Shown here piece after piece: positions 9,947 to 20,485 of a DNA stretch of 64,000 nucleotides. The notes beneath the pieces were generated by a model that was not told the origin of the DNA, did no database searches, and was given only the letters and a program-made list of their open reading frames with translations. The stretch is from Paramyrothecium sp. XJ0827 (taxonomy: Eukaryota; Ascomycota; Sordariomycetes; Hypocreales; Stachybotryaceae): positions 1,178,001 to 1,242,000 of the forward strand of contig JAJFPB010000010.1 of NCBI GenBank assembly GCA_020881915.1, in the 5' to 3' direction. Position 1 is the first letter of the stretch. Every line of letters begins with the position of its first letter. Both the position numbers and the translations under genes were made by a program.

Positions 9947-11506
9947 ATGACTATCGCAACATCTCCGGACCCACCAAGATTTTGGGGCAAATCCTCGATC
10001 ATCAGATGCTTCGCTATGGCTTTCGTCTTGCGAGATGCAGCCCTTGCGGCTATTGGGGACCGTCGCCTACACATACCCGAATTTACGACATCCGAAGCTG
10101 GAAATCCGTTTCTCGAAGGCTGGTATGCAGATCCGGACACGGCCATCTACAACGACGAGTACTGGGTTTTCCCGACAGCCTCATACCCATACGAACAACA
10201 GACATACTTTGACGCGTTCTCGAGCCCCGATCTCGTCAATTGGACGAAGCATCCTAACATATTGACGAATAAGACCGTAACATGGATTGATGGAGCATTG
10301 TGGGCACCAGCGGCCGTTGAAAGGAACAATAAGTACTATCTGTACTTTGGGGCTAACGATCAGCAACGTGACGAAGTCGAAGCTGGCATTATTGGTGGCA
10401 TAGGCGTTGCCATCGCAGACAGGCCTGAGGGCCCATACCACGATGCGATCGGAAAGCCTCTAATTGGAGAGTTCCATAACGGTGCACAGCCTATTGATCA
10501 GGATGTCTTCATCGATGATGATGGACAGGCATACATGTATTATGGTGGTCATGGTCATGCAAATGTGGCCAAATTGAACGAGGACATGGTGTCCTTTGGA
10601 ACTTTCGACGACGGCACCACCTTCAAGGAGATTACACCTCAGAACTATGTTGAGGGTCCGCAGATGTTCAAGCGCAACGGGATATATTACCTCATGTGGT
10701 CCGAAGGCGTCTGGACCGGTCCAAACTACTTCGTCTCGTATGCCATGGCGGACAACCCGCTCGGGCCGTTCAAGCGCCTAGCCAGGATACTGCAACAGGA
10801 CAGCGCCGTAGCCAAAGGCAGCGGGCACAACGGCGTCATCAACGTTCCCGGCACAGACATTTGGTACATGACCTACCATCGCCGCCCCCTTCGTGAAACC
10901 GACGGCAACCACCGTGTGACGTGCTACGACCGCATGTACTTCAACAAGGACGGCACTATCCAGAACATCAAGATGCTGGTTAAAGACAATTTCGCTGATG
11001 GTAAGATGATTGCTTGGAAGACTTCCGGCAAGGGTAAGTGGACCGTCGAGAATCAGGAGCTCAGGGGCTCAGCCGCCGAGGGTTTGACGCTGGCGATGCT
11101 TGATACCAACTTTACCGACTTCGTTTTTGATGCAAAGATCATGTCACTTGACCCAATGAACTCGGCCCCACTGCTCGTATTCAGGGCTGCCGACCTACAA
11201 GGCAACATCAGCTATAACTGGGCAAGACTGCACGCAAATCGTGTAGAGATTGGAATCACCGTGCTAGGCATGGAAGGAGTTCTAAACCAAACAACCCGAC
11301 CTTTCGAAGCAGGTGTCAAACACCATGTCAGAGTGGTCGGGGTAGGCAGGAAAATCAGTTTATTTGTGGATGACATGAACACACCTGCTGTTACCGTAGC
11401 AGACGGACGGCTTGCGGCAGGGGCCAATGGAGTTGGTGTAAAAGGCACAGGCTATGGGTTTTTTGATGACATCTCCATTGCACGGCCACCAGTCCCTGCT
11501 ACGTGA
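9947..11506 (+). CDS. Glycoside hydrolase family 43 enzyme, 519 aa
   Basis: Residues about 53-345 form a GH43 five-bladed propeller, the fold of arabinofuranosidases, beta-xylosidases and exo-galactanases acting on plant cell-wall side chains. The three expected acidic residues are visible: Asp62 in GWYADPD (base), Asp184 in QPIDQDVF (pKa modulator) and Glu236 in YVEGPQMF (acid). After about residue 350 there is a second beta-rich domain of about 170 residues (GKWTVENQELRG to the end) like the laminin-G/concanavalin-like domains often fused to GH43 enzymes. The gene has no intron. The N-terminus is odd: the first ATG gives a polar lead followed by a short hydrophobic stretch (CFAMAFVL), not a clean signal peptide; a second ATG at 10016 is possible. 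Substrate cannot be read from sequence. A secreted subtilase follows downstream in the same direction. Confidence 0.87.
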   Translation: MTIATSPDPPRFWGKSSIIRCFAMAFVLRDAALAAIGDRRLHIPEFTTSEAGNPFLEGWYADPDTAIYNDEYWVFPTASYPYEQQTYFDAFSSPDLVNWTKHPNILTNKTVTWIDGALWAPAAVERNNKYYLYFGANDQQRDEVEAGIIGGIGVAIADRPEGPYHDAIGKPLIGEFHNGAQPIDQDVFIDDDGQAYMYYGGHGHANVAKLNEDMVSFGTFDDGTTFKEITPQNYVEGPQMFKRNGIYYLMWSEGVWTGPNYFVSYAMADNPLGPFKRLARILQQDSAVAKGSGHNGVINVPGTDIWYMTYHRRPLRETDGNHRVTCYDRMYFNKDGTIQNIKMLVKDNFADGKMIAWKTSGKGKWTVENQELRGSAAEGLTLAMLDTNFTDFVFDAKIMSLDPMNSAPLLVFRAADLQGNISYNWARLHANRVEIGITVLGMEGVLNQTTRPFEAGVKHHVRVVGVGRKISLFVDDMNTPAVTVADGRLAAGANGVGVKGTGYGFFDDISIARPPVPAT

Positions 11507-12925
11507 GTTCGCAGCAAGGCTGTTCTTCTGGCCTAACCAGAGTCGCAAAGGACCACAGCTAGGGCGATCGGGAGACACGTGCTGAAGAGGGAGCCAGGTT
11601 CGATGAGAGGTTCGAGGAAGCAAGAGTAACACGATACGTTCCGGTATCCAACACGAAAGTCCAACGCTTTGGTTAAACCATGAGTAATGTGACTCGTTAG
11701 GGTTCTAATTGGATTTGGAATAGGAAATTTGTGTAATGAGTATCGGCGGCTTGAACGGAGAGAATACGGCATTTCTGATGGCATCGCCGGAAATTGGCCG
11801 ACTGGCCTGGGTGCCACACCATATCAATGAGCCTACCTCAGACCCCTTGGTCTAACCTTAGTTTCAGTTGAGCTTCCGGCATCACTTAGGATGAAGCAGC
11901 CAATGAGCTTGAATTTAAATGACGGCTCACGCTCTGGCACGGATGCCACAATCTGCACCATCCTAGCGAGTGCGTCCCAAGGACGATCCATAACTGCTTC
12001 ACCCATCATCGATGAGCGACTAGATCAACAGCGACGGCCGTTATCATGCTGTGACGATCCTTATATGACCTGCTCGGGGTTTCCCCATGGTAGCAGTGAG
12101 CCTACACGAGCCGTGCAACTCAAGGGTATGGGTCAATGTGTAAAACAATTGGTTGACGTACTTGGGGACTTTTGATCTTAATTAATATCTCACCTGCTGC
12201 GGAAAGTCTAATAGATGTCTGTTCCTGGATTCCGCTCTAGTCCCGTCACTAGTCTCACTGCCAAATATGCCTCCATGCAAGTAGGCAAACCCTATAACTC
12301 GTCAATGGCATTCAATTTATTTAGCCCAAAACGCATTCCCCGGAGCGCGCCATCAGGGTATTTGACGCGTCAGCAAGGACCCTGGCTTATCAAAGTCGGC
12401 TTGCCAATGCCACTGGCAAAACTACCGGCTGTTCCTGACCAAGCACCCGCCATTGGTAGGCACTACGTAATGTGTAGTCTGAACAAAGCTTTGCATGATT
12501 AAGTATACCAATCACTATGTTGTGTGTCCTCTGGGGTCATTGCCCCGACTCTACACTATATCGAGTGGAACCAGAATCCGGAAGGCTCGGCACTCAGCGC
12601 TTGACACACATTTACTCCTCATATGCTATCCCATCGCCTGTCACTTAGATCCTTGGGGCAGAGATCTCCATTAAGTCCGTCTATCCGTTTTGCCAAGCAA
12701 CCCGACTTCAGGCTCCAATTTTTCTTGACGATCAGCCGGCACATAACCGTAAAACAGTTTACCGCATGTAATAACATAGACTTCGGCTAGGATGAATGCT
12801 AGCAAATTACCCCTGCGATATAAGTTTCAGTGCTGATCTTCATCTGGATTATGGTGTTGAGGGTAGCTTGCCGAATGCGCTTTGTTTGCCTGGGTTCGAT
12901 TCGCTGTTAACAGGAGTAATCACCA
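11507..12925. other. Intergenic, 1.4 kb, nothing recognised
   Basis: Open frames of about 95 codons at 11891-12175 and 12215-12502 have no motif, no signal peptide and no splice structure. The last part is promoter of the subtilase gene. Confidence 0.5.
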
Positions 12926-12932
12926 TATAAAT
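12926..12932 (+). promoter_or_regulatory. TATA box of the subtilase gene
   Basis: TATAAAT lies 81-87 bases before the ATG at 13013 and is followed by a C/T-rich leader. Confidence 0.5.
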
Positions 12933-13012
12933 CCATCTTCCAACCAACTTCGCTTGCGCCACTGTGCGATCGTAGACCATTTGAACAAACAACAAAGCTG
13001 CCGTCACTCAGG

Positions 13013-15406
13013 ATGGCCCAGATATTATTTTGCCTTGTTTTGAATCTTCTTTTGGGCTTCGCCCTTGCATCCACAGGAAGGAAAGGAACCTTTCTAGTCC
13101 TGTTGTCAAAAGACACAGGGGGAAATGCTTTGCATCGAAGGGCATTGGTCGAAGACAAGCTCGTTTCCGTATCAGCCAAGGCAGAAGACGTTATCTACAA
13201 CTATGAGAATGCCGCCAACGGTTTTGCTGTCAAGCTGTCGGATCAACAAGCTACAGATCTGAGAAGACAGCCAGATATCATTGCGGTTGTGCGCGATAAG
13301 ATCTACAAGATACACACCAGCAGGACGCCCCAGTTCTTGGGGATTGACAACAGCCTTGCCTTGCTTGAGTCGCGGTCAACTACGGACTTGGACACTTATT
13401 TGCAAAGGAGGGATACTCCCGAGGCACAGGCGGAACAGAACATTATCATCGGAGTCCTTGACACAGGAGTCTGGCCCGAGCGTCCGAGTTTCGATGACAC
13501 AGGCATGGGGGAGGTGCCGGCTACATGGCAGGGCGAGTGCGAAGAGGGGCAGCAGTTCATAAAAAGCGCCTGCAATAAGAAACTCATTGGTGCTAGATGG
13601 TTTGTGAAGGGATATCTCGCGAACTTTACAAACTCTACTACATTCAACTTTACGGGCGATTACTTGTCTCCGAGGGATGGCGACGGCCATGGAACGCATA
13701 CAAGCAGTACGGCAGGCGGCACGGCTGTCGCGAACGCCAGTCTCTTTGGACAGGCACTTGGTACCGCATACGGCATGGCACAGCATGCGCGCTTGGCTTC
13801 GTATAAGGTTTGCTGGGCTGAGGGCTGCTCGACTGCTGATCTTCTCGCCGGTATGGACGCCGCCATCAAAGACGGTGTCAACATCATGTCCTTGTCCCTT
13901 GGCGGCGACCCAAATTTGGACGTCGCCGACGGTCTCAACCTCGGAAGCTGGGCTGCCATGGAGAGGGGCATCTTCGTCGCGATGTCCGCCGGCAACTCCG
14001 GACCGAATCCTGGCACTGTGTCAAACATATCCCCATGGATTCTGACAGTAGGTGCCAGCACGCTCGACCGCGACTTTCCCGCCGTTGTCTCGCTTGGTGA
14101 CGGCAAGAACTATACTGGTGCGACTCTATATGCAGACGGCTCAGTACCAGACATTGAGCCAGTGAGTGGCAGGCGGCTTCCTCTTATCCATGCTGCTGAT
14201 GCGGCTGTTGGCAATGCGACTGCGGCCTCGCTGTGTCTTGACAATAGCCTCGACTCGGAGAAAGTGGCGGGCAAGATAGTAGTTTGTGTGAGAGGTACCA
14301 ATGGCAGAGTTGCGAAGGGAGGAGTCGTCAAACTTGCCGGCGGCTCTGGGATGGTGCTAGTTAATGACGCGGTGTCTGGAGAGGAATTGCTGTCCGATGC
14401 ACACATTGTGCCTGCGGTGCATCTCGGGTTCAAGGAAGGATCCGAGGTGCAAGCCTATGCAAGAACCCAAGGTGCAACAGTCGTTCTTGACTTTTTGGGC
14501 ACCAGAGTAGGCATAGAAGCCCCATCTATGGCCGCATTCAGTTCAAGAGGCCCCAACTTCGTGATTCCTGGCCTGTTGAAGCCAGACATTACTGGCCCTG
14601 GGGTCAGCATCCTCGCCGCTTGGGGTGGTCAAGGCCCAACGGGACTGCCGTTCGATAAGCGCCAAGTTGACTTCAACATCATATCCGGCACTTCGATGTC
14701 GTGCCCGCATCTCTCTGGCATAGCTGCTTTCATCATGGCAAGACGCCCGCAATGGAACCCTGCCGTCGTCCGCTCCGCCATGATGACCACCGCTTACACA
14801 ACTGAAAAGGGCAGCATTTCGCCAATGCTCAGTCTCAACAATGACCAACCTGCTGACGCGTTTGCTTACGGCAATGGACATGTTGATCCCATCGCCGCAC
14901 TGAACCCGGGACTCGTGTATAATGTTACCGTTGACGACTACCGTGACTTCTTGTGCGCATTCAACTCGTCAGCAGCGTATACAACCGGGATGACCAGGAG
15001 TGATTTCCAGTGCATCGATGGCAAAAAGTATGACATGAACAACCTGAATTACCCGACTTTCTCGGCATGGTACAACCTCAAGACTACGAACGGAACATAC
15101 ACCACCAAGTTTCAGCGCACCGTAACAAGTGTGGACGGGGCCGGTACCTACCATGCCACCGTGACTGTGAACGACTCGGATTTGGTGAAGGTTTCCGTGG
15201 AGCCCGAGACATTGACTTTCAGCACGAGCGGGGAAGAGCAAAGCTACGTCGTCACTGTCACCATGCAACCGAGGCCTCAGAACGTGACGGATATTCTGCA
15301 GTCCTCCGCTAGGCTGACGTGGTCTGACGGAGAACACACCGTAGGAAGCTCTTTGGCCTTCCTTTGGGCAAATATCGAGCGATCAACGGCTGACGATGGT
15401 AACTAA
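13013..15406 (+). CDS. Plant-type (cucumisin/SBT-like) secreted subtilase, 797 aa
   Basis: A signal peptide of about 19 residues leads into an I9 propeptide (about 25-105, with YENAANGFAVKLSDQQATDL and a KIYKIHTSRTPQFLG end). The S8 domain has Asp150 in GVLDTGVWPERPSF, His226 in SPRDGDGHGTHTSST, oxyanion Asn328 in FVAMSAGNSGPNPGT and Ser561 in ISGTSMSCPHLSGIAA. A protease-associated domain is inserted between Asn and Ser (about 385-490, with CLDNSLDSEKVAGKIVVCVR). A fibronectin-III-like domain closes the protein (about 690-790). This order, the inserted PA domain and block after block (KLIGARWFVKGY, SNISPWILTVGASTLDRDFP, AAFSSRGPN, LKPDITGPGV) are those of plant SBT proteases, not of fungal proteinase K or kexin types. 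The gene is intronless, as most plant SBT genes are. Known precedent: plant-like subtilisins acquired by Colletotrichum. All catalytic residues are intact, so an active secreted protease is expected. Confidence 0.95.
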   Translation: MAQILFCLVLNLLLGFALASTGRKGTFLVLLSKDTGGNALHRRALVEDKLVSVSAKAEDVIYNYENAANGFAVKLSDQQATDLRRQPDIIAVVRDKIYKIHTSRTPQFLGIDNSLALLESRSTTDLDTYLQRRDTPEAQAEQNIIIGVLDTGVWPERPSFDDTGMGEVPATWQGECEEGQQFIKSACNKKLIGARWFVKGYLANFTNSTTFNFTGDYLSPRDGDGHGTHTSSTAGGTAVANASLFGQALGTAYGMAQHARLASYKVCWAEGCSTADLLAGMDAAIKDGVNIMSLSLGGDPNLDVADGLNLGSWAAMERGIFVAMSAGNSGPNPGTVSNISPWILTVGASTLDRDFPAVVSLGDGKNYTGATLYADGSVPDIEPVSGRRLPLIHAADAAVGNATAASLCLDNSLDSEKVAGKIVVCVRGTNGRVAKGGVVKLAGGSGMVLVNDAVSGEELLSDAHIVPAVHLGFKEGSEVQAYARTQGATVVLDFLGTRVGIEAPSMAAFSSRGPNFVIPGLLKPDITGPGVSILAAWGGQGPTGLPFDKRQVDFNIISGTSMSCPHLSGIAAFIMARRPQWNPAVVRSAMMTTAYTTEKGSISPMLSLNNDQPADAFAYGNGHVDPIAALNPGLVYNVTVDDYRDFLCAFNSSAAYTTGMTRSDFQCIDGKKYDMNNLNYPTFSAWYNLKTTNGTYTTKFQRTVTSVDGAGTYHATVTVNDSDLVKVSVEPETLTFSTSGEEQSYVVTVTMQPRPQNVTDILQSSARLTWSDGEHTVGSSLAFLWANIERSTADDGN

Positions 15407-16047
15407 TGCAAGGCATCGCAAGCGCATGTTACTTAGTGAATCTTACCTTGCAGTTATATGAGGTAGCTTCCAGGTCTTACATCGTACATCTCGCAATATG
15501 AATAGTTGTTCTACTTGGTCCATTCTATGATGCTTCAATTTTGTCGCAAATTACGTACTGTGTGATGTGCGAAATCGTGATTTCCAATTAGCTGCGCTTG
15601 TGATATATCCTCAAGCGTAAATCTCTATCCGTCCCCGGGTTGGATTAAGCCAAGAAGAAGGTTTATCCCACTGTCTATGAAATCGGACGCACTCTCTTTC
15701 TTCATTCAAATGTTTGAAATACCTCTTTAAAATGCCGCCACCTTGCCTTCACCACTTTCTAGCAATTGCTTGTTTGTTGTATGACTTCTTACTGATCTAC
15801 AGTTCCCCTAGTCCTGTCCCTTTCTATCTTGCCACAATGTTTGACTATCGCGTTATTATCACCTCTAACTCTAAAAGCATTGGGCCACCCAAAAGATCAT
15901 GTAAAGCCAGTCGTATAGCCGACCCTATTATCATTCACACGCTCCAAGCCACAACAAGGCTTCTCCAATGATGCTGGTTCTGCTAAACTGAGGCTGAAGC
16001 AGCATGCCACGTTGTTATTCGACGGGTGCTCTCCTTTCATCAGCAAA
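15407..16047. other. Convergent intergenic region
   Basis: Lies between the 3' ends of the subtilase and HET genes. An 85-codon frame at 15714-15971 has no supporting feature. Confidence 0.5.
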
Positions 16048-18165
16048 TCATACCAGTGCCAGGAAATCCCACGGTGCCTCATCATTAACAAATTCACCGT
16101 GCATAATACCATGCACGTACGTTTCCCCTACCAAGACGTAATTCTCCCCCGTTTCCACCTTCCTTAAGACAAGTGGTGTCCGGCATCCCAAGGCAATCCA
16201 TACCTCGTCCCCTCTTCTAGTCGTTTTTGGGCCACAGCCGACATATGCATTATCAAGCAAAAATGGCCGTCGATGTCCTACAGCTTGTAAGAACGGGGGG
16301 CCTACTTCAGCCCATGCTTCGGCGCCGAGGTCTCGTAGCCATTGTGTATTTTTGTCCTCGGGCACATTTGTTGATATCGTTCTGGAGACTTCGATAGGGC
16401 GCTCTTTTAGGTTGTCCAGGATTGTTGTTCGAGTAGGAAATACGCTGTCGTGAAGCTCTTCTGCAGCGCGGAAGACACTTGTATGTTTCTCGAAATAGTC
16501 CTGGGCGGCTTCACTGGTATCCATATCCGTATTTTCATCCAATGCGAGCTGGATAGTGTGTAAAATGATCCAAGCGAAAACCTTCTCGAGCCTCTGAAGT
16601 ATGTCTCCTGAGGCTGGCCGATGAGACCCGTCCGTGTCCATGACGAGGGTTCGTTGGAAGGCTTCTACCTTTGATTGTCCACTTGGGACATAAATTGGTT
16701 CCATAGCCAACACTATGTCAGCCCACCCATTAAAATTCCCTTGGAGGGCACTATCTGATTCTTCACCGATCGTTTCCACCATGCCTACCCGCTGTCCGTG
16801 AATGCGTAGTTTCCTACCTTCGATTTCGAATGTTCCAACCATTTTTTCTTCTTCTGACTTCGTGGATGCATGGAAGAGCAAGTCACCTTGAACCATGTTC
16901 TTTAAAGTTGGCCCCAGAATCATGATTGCAGCAACCTCCGGAGCCAGATCAGGGACCCAGGAGGGAGTTTCAGGGTCAGCGCGAAGCTCCGGATCGCAAA
17001 CCAAACCTAGTACATGAAGCGATTTTGTCGACCTTAAAAGCTCCTTTGTGACTTCTAGCATGATTTGGGGCAGAGGGCGTTGGTAGTCAGGTTGTAACTG
17101 CTTCGGTAATGGCTGACCACTACACACATGATTGAGGATACCAAGAAATCCGTACACGTAGTCCCTTGGCTCGCTGGCCTTAAAACTGACTCTTGTCCAT
17201 TGCAACAGTCTAAGGAGTGTGTGGCTCATATCTTTGCCATAAAGCCCTGGAGAGACGTCCACCGCTTCCAGGGCGTCGCGCAGGGGGGTTTTTGTTTCAT
17301 GGCACCATTCACGAATGAGTTGAATTCTCATTGCGACCAAGAAGCCCTGTCCCACAGCATCAACGTCTCTCATGTTGAGAGGACCGCTGGACATGAGAAA
17401 TGTGAGACTGGCAGCTATGGAGGTAAACTGCATGAAGGCCGCTACCATACCTAGATCGTCCCAGGAAGCGGAAACGTCGCCCCAATGCACTCGCCCTTCT
17501 CTCGCGAGCGCGATCTCCTGGAGGATCCAAACTCGATGGAACCACCGTGAGCTGTAAAGGCCGACAAGCGCTTTGGCATCTTCCAAGTTCATGGACGGCA
17601 GCCCGAAATCGTGAGCAGACTCTGGTTCGGACGCAATGGATATGACCCCGAATTGTTGAGCTTGCAAGATTCGAGGGACTTCAAGATTTGCGACCTTGGC
17701 AAAATCATTGAGCAACTCCACGCCTCTTCGTGTATTGGGCTGCTCTTTTCCGAGCCAAACAATTACTTTGGTCGCGTTTAGATAGATCTGGTCCATGATT
17801 CCGACCTGAGCTTCGCGCTCAGCTCGGTGGCGCTGGTCAATGCATATGGCATCAATCCAAAAAGGGATGCTCGGGTATGACTGGTGACATTGCAGCAGGG
17901 CATCGTACAGGTTTGATGTGACTTTCAAAGGCTTCTCGTGCAAGAATATGGTGACGTTGTCGCTCTCCGCATATTGTGTTTCTTCGTGTGGAGGGGCCCA
18001 AGTGTAGGAAAGGGCATAGTATAAAGGGAGCTGGTCCAGCGAGTGGTAGCTTACGACAACAGATGGGATTTGAGATTTGGGTTCTTCCAGGCTCTCTTGA
18101 AGAGAGATCTTCAACAGTCGTACGGAATTGTCGTCCACTTCTCGATCGTAGTGTAGCTTGTCCAT
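16048..18165 (-). CDS. HET-domain (heterokaryon incompatibility) protein, 705 aa
   Basis: Single-exon gene. The HET domain covers about residues 45-225 with its usual blocks: YYALSYTWAPP, then IPFWIDAICIDQRHRAER, then IMDQIYLNATKVIVWLG, and later SRWFHRVWILQEIALARE. HET proteins trigger programmed cell death when incompatible fungal cells fuse, and some act in defence. The remaining 480 residues are the variable region common in this family, with no NACHT, WD40 or other repeat visible, so it is a stand-alone HET architecture. No signal peptide; cytosolic. Length is normal. Its specific partner or allele type cannot be read from sequence. It lies tail to tail with the subtilase gene. Confidence 0.93.
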   Translation of the reverse strand: MDKLHYDREVDDNSVRLLKISLQESLEEPKSQIPSVVVSYHSLDQLPLYYALSYTWAPPHEETQYAESDNVTIFLHEKPLKVTSNLYDALLQCHQSYPSIPFWIDAICIDQRHRAEREAQVGIMDQIYLNATKVIVWLGKEQPNTRRGVELLNDFAKVANLEVPRILQAQQFGVISIASEPESAHDFGLPSMNLEDAKALVGLYSSRWFHRVWILQEIALAREGRVHWGDVSASWDDLGMVAAFMQFTSIAASLTFLMSSGPLNMRDVDAVGQGFLVAMRIQLIREWCHETKTPLRDALEAVDVSPGLYGKDMSHTLLRLLQWTRVSFKASEPRDYVYGFLGILNHVCSGQPLPKQLQPDYQRPLPQIMLEVTKELLRSTKSLHVLGLVCDPELRADPETPSWVPDLAPEVAAIMILGPTLKNMVQGDLLFHASTKSEEEKMVGTFEIEGRKLRIHGQRVGMVETIGEESDSALQGNFNGWADIVLAMEPIYVPSGQSKVEAFQRTLVMDTDGSHRPASGDILQRLEKVFAWIILHTIQLALDENTDMDTSEAAQDYFEKHTSVFRAAEELHDSVFPTRTTILDNLKERPIEVSRTISTNVPEDKNTQWLRDLGAEAWAEVGPPFLQAVGHRRPFLLDNAYVGCGPKTTRRGDEVWIALGCRTPLVLRKVETGENYVLVGETYVHGIMHGEFVNDEAPWDFLALV

Positions 18166-18623
18166 ATCTGTGGCAGTCCAAGGATGCGTTATTAATATCT
18201 CAAAGCGATATTATGGCAACAACTACGCAGTACCAGGAGAGGGGCATAAATCCTGGCAAGGCACGTGATGATTCGGCATGGCCGATTACAGGGGTGTAGA
18301 CGAGTCTAAATGCAGATTGGAATGCTCTCATTACAGTTCTATAGAACGGCTTTGAAGCTGTGAAGTAAGTTCTGTTCTAGGGGTATAACAGTCGACTATT
18401 CTAATCCACTACCACGCAGGGGTATTATAATTGGCTTGTGCATGCTCAGCTGTAAGATTATTAATGTGTTCCCGTCGCCGATGAGCCGTTCCAGAGATCT
18501 AAGTGAATTTTGGGTTGATTGCACGTCCAGACATGGTATCATTTTGAGACTAGTCATAGGATATTTCCCATATGAATGTCCAGCTATTGAGTTCGACTTC
18601 TCTTATTTGTACAACATAACAGG
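18166..18623. other. Intergenic, nothing recognised
   Basis: Upstream of the HET gene and downstream of the sugar transporter gene. No coding signal or repeat seen. Confidence 0.5.
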
Positions 18624-20485
18624 TTAGGCATATGGTTTCTTGTCCACCATGTCACCCAGTTTTCCATCAGCCTGTGCTCGCGCAACTCCAGCGGCAGAAT
18701 CTTCTCCATCGAAAAGTACTGCAATCTCTTCCAAGGTAGGGCCCTTTGTCTCGACAAAGTAGAAGTAGATGACGAGACACTCAATGACCAGTCTGTCTAC
18801 ATTAGTGCATCGCCAGGTAATTCAGGAAATTCAAGACTTACATAGCAATATAAACAAAGTAAAAGCGCCATTCAAGTGCTTCAAGGCCAAGCGGGTTGAC
18901 CCATTGGTTGAACACACCACTCAGCGCGGTGAAGCAGAAGCATAGCGTCAAGCCCTTGGCACGAATGTTGTAGGGCAGGATTTCGACCGTATACGAGACG
19001 GTGAGACCAGGCCAGGCAGCACCGGCCATGCCGTAGAAGAGGAAAATCATGGCTACCACGGCAATACCTGCAGAAGCAGATTCTGTCTTGGCGTATACGG
19101 CACTGCACGCTGTCCAAATGGAGAACGAGACGAGCATGCCAACTCCCGCGATGAGAAATAGGGTTCTTCGACCAACACGGTCTACAAAGAAGGCGGCCGC
19201 GAGTGAAACGACCCAGCACCAAATGGTCAAACCGCCGTTGATGTACGCCTGGGTGATTGAACTATTGATTGGGAAGACCAGGTTAGTATTATATTATTTG
19301 TGAATGGGAACGATCAAGCTTACTCTTTGATTCCAATTGTAGACAGGACCGCAGCAAGCTGGTGATCCACGATTAGTCCTCCGCATTTTCAAACTCTTCC
19401 AGACGAAGTAACACTCACATAGTAGGAAACAAGTCCATTTCCACTGCATTGAGAGAAGATAGCAGTGGCAATGATCAACGCGCAGCGCTTGCGATTACCT
19501 TTTGTTCTCACCAGCTCCGCCCACCCGTTCTTGGATGACTCGCGCTCCAGTCGCAACGTGCTTAGGATCTCAGCATACTCCCACTGGACAAACTCGTCCG
19601 TCTCGTCATTGTTTCCATGGTATTTCACAAGGACTCGACGTGCCTCATCTTCCCTGCCCTTACTGATCAGCCATCTGGGACTCTCTGGGAGGAACCAGAT
19701 AGCGATGAGCTGGATACCAGGCATCAGGCACTGTAGACCTGTAGGAAGCGTCCATTGAATATCCCCAGTCTGGTTCCGGAGCGTCCCGAAGCACGTCCAT
19801 GCCGCAATGATGGCGCCCAAGTACCATAATGTATTGTATATCGTAGTGATCTTTCCGCGGTGTCTCGGACTTGAGAATTTGTTAGCTACTTATAAGGTCA
19901 TAGGAGGTGGTAGAGCCTACTGCGCAACTTCGGTAATGAGAAGCGGACATGTTCCATTAGAAATGTTGGACCCAAGGCCCATGATGAAGCGTCCCGACAG
20001 ATACATGCCATCGCGCTTGGACGCCGGAGAGGAGGAAGCAAAGGCCTGAAGTAAAGCGCCAAAGACAACAAACGCGGAACCAATGGCCGTGCCACGCTTT
20101 CGGCCGAGTCCGTCGGCAATGTAGGGGGCAAAGAGCAAAACGAAAAGGCCGCCGAAACCGGGCATGGCTCCAAAAATACCTAGGCGGCTGCCCGTCGGGT
20201 TGTCGAAGTCTATAGAAGTGGTAGTTAGTATCTTGATGGAAGCGGCGAAAATGAGAGAGAATGGCACGTACAATCTCTCCAGGTCTGCATGGTCTGCAGT
20301 CCATTGAGTAGACTGCCATCGTAACCAAGAGTTGTCGAGCCCAGGAAGAGGAATATCATCATCCCGTAGAGCTTTCGTAGCTCAGGCTGCTTCCAGAAAG
20401 GAAGGTCAACCCCCTGAGGGCTGCTGTGCTGGTCGACAACGTCAACATGATCAGCGCCGGCGTCGTGCTTGACCTTGGAAGCCAT
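18624..20485 (-). CDS. MFS sugar transporter, lactose permease/hexose type, 525 aa (6 exons)
   Basis: Six exons on the minus strand fit together in phase: 20272-20485, 19921-20209, 19419-19869, 19324-19358, 18842-19261 and 18624-18792; introns are 50-62 nt with GT...AG ends. The spliced protein has the marks of the fungal sugar porter family: GYDGSLLNGLQTM in helix 1, DGLGRKRGTAIG after helix 2, GRFIMGLGSN, the PESPRWLISKGR signature, and VDRVGRRTLFLIAG in the second half, with a short FVETKGPTLEEI-type end. About 12 membrane helices. It should import a mono- or disaccharide by proton symport at the plasma membrane; similarity in the WRDYFDNPTG and HPRHRGK regions is to lactose-permease-type carriers. 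It is divergent from a Zn2Cys6 regulator and near a GH35-type enzyme, which supports a galactoside-type substrate (inference). Confidence 0.95.
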
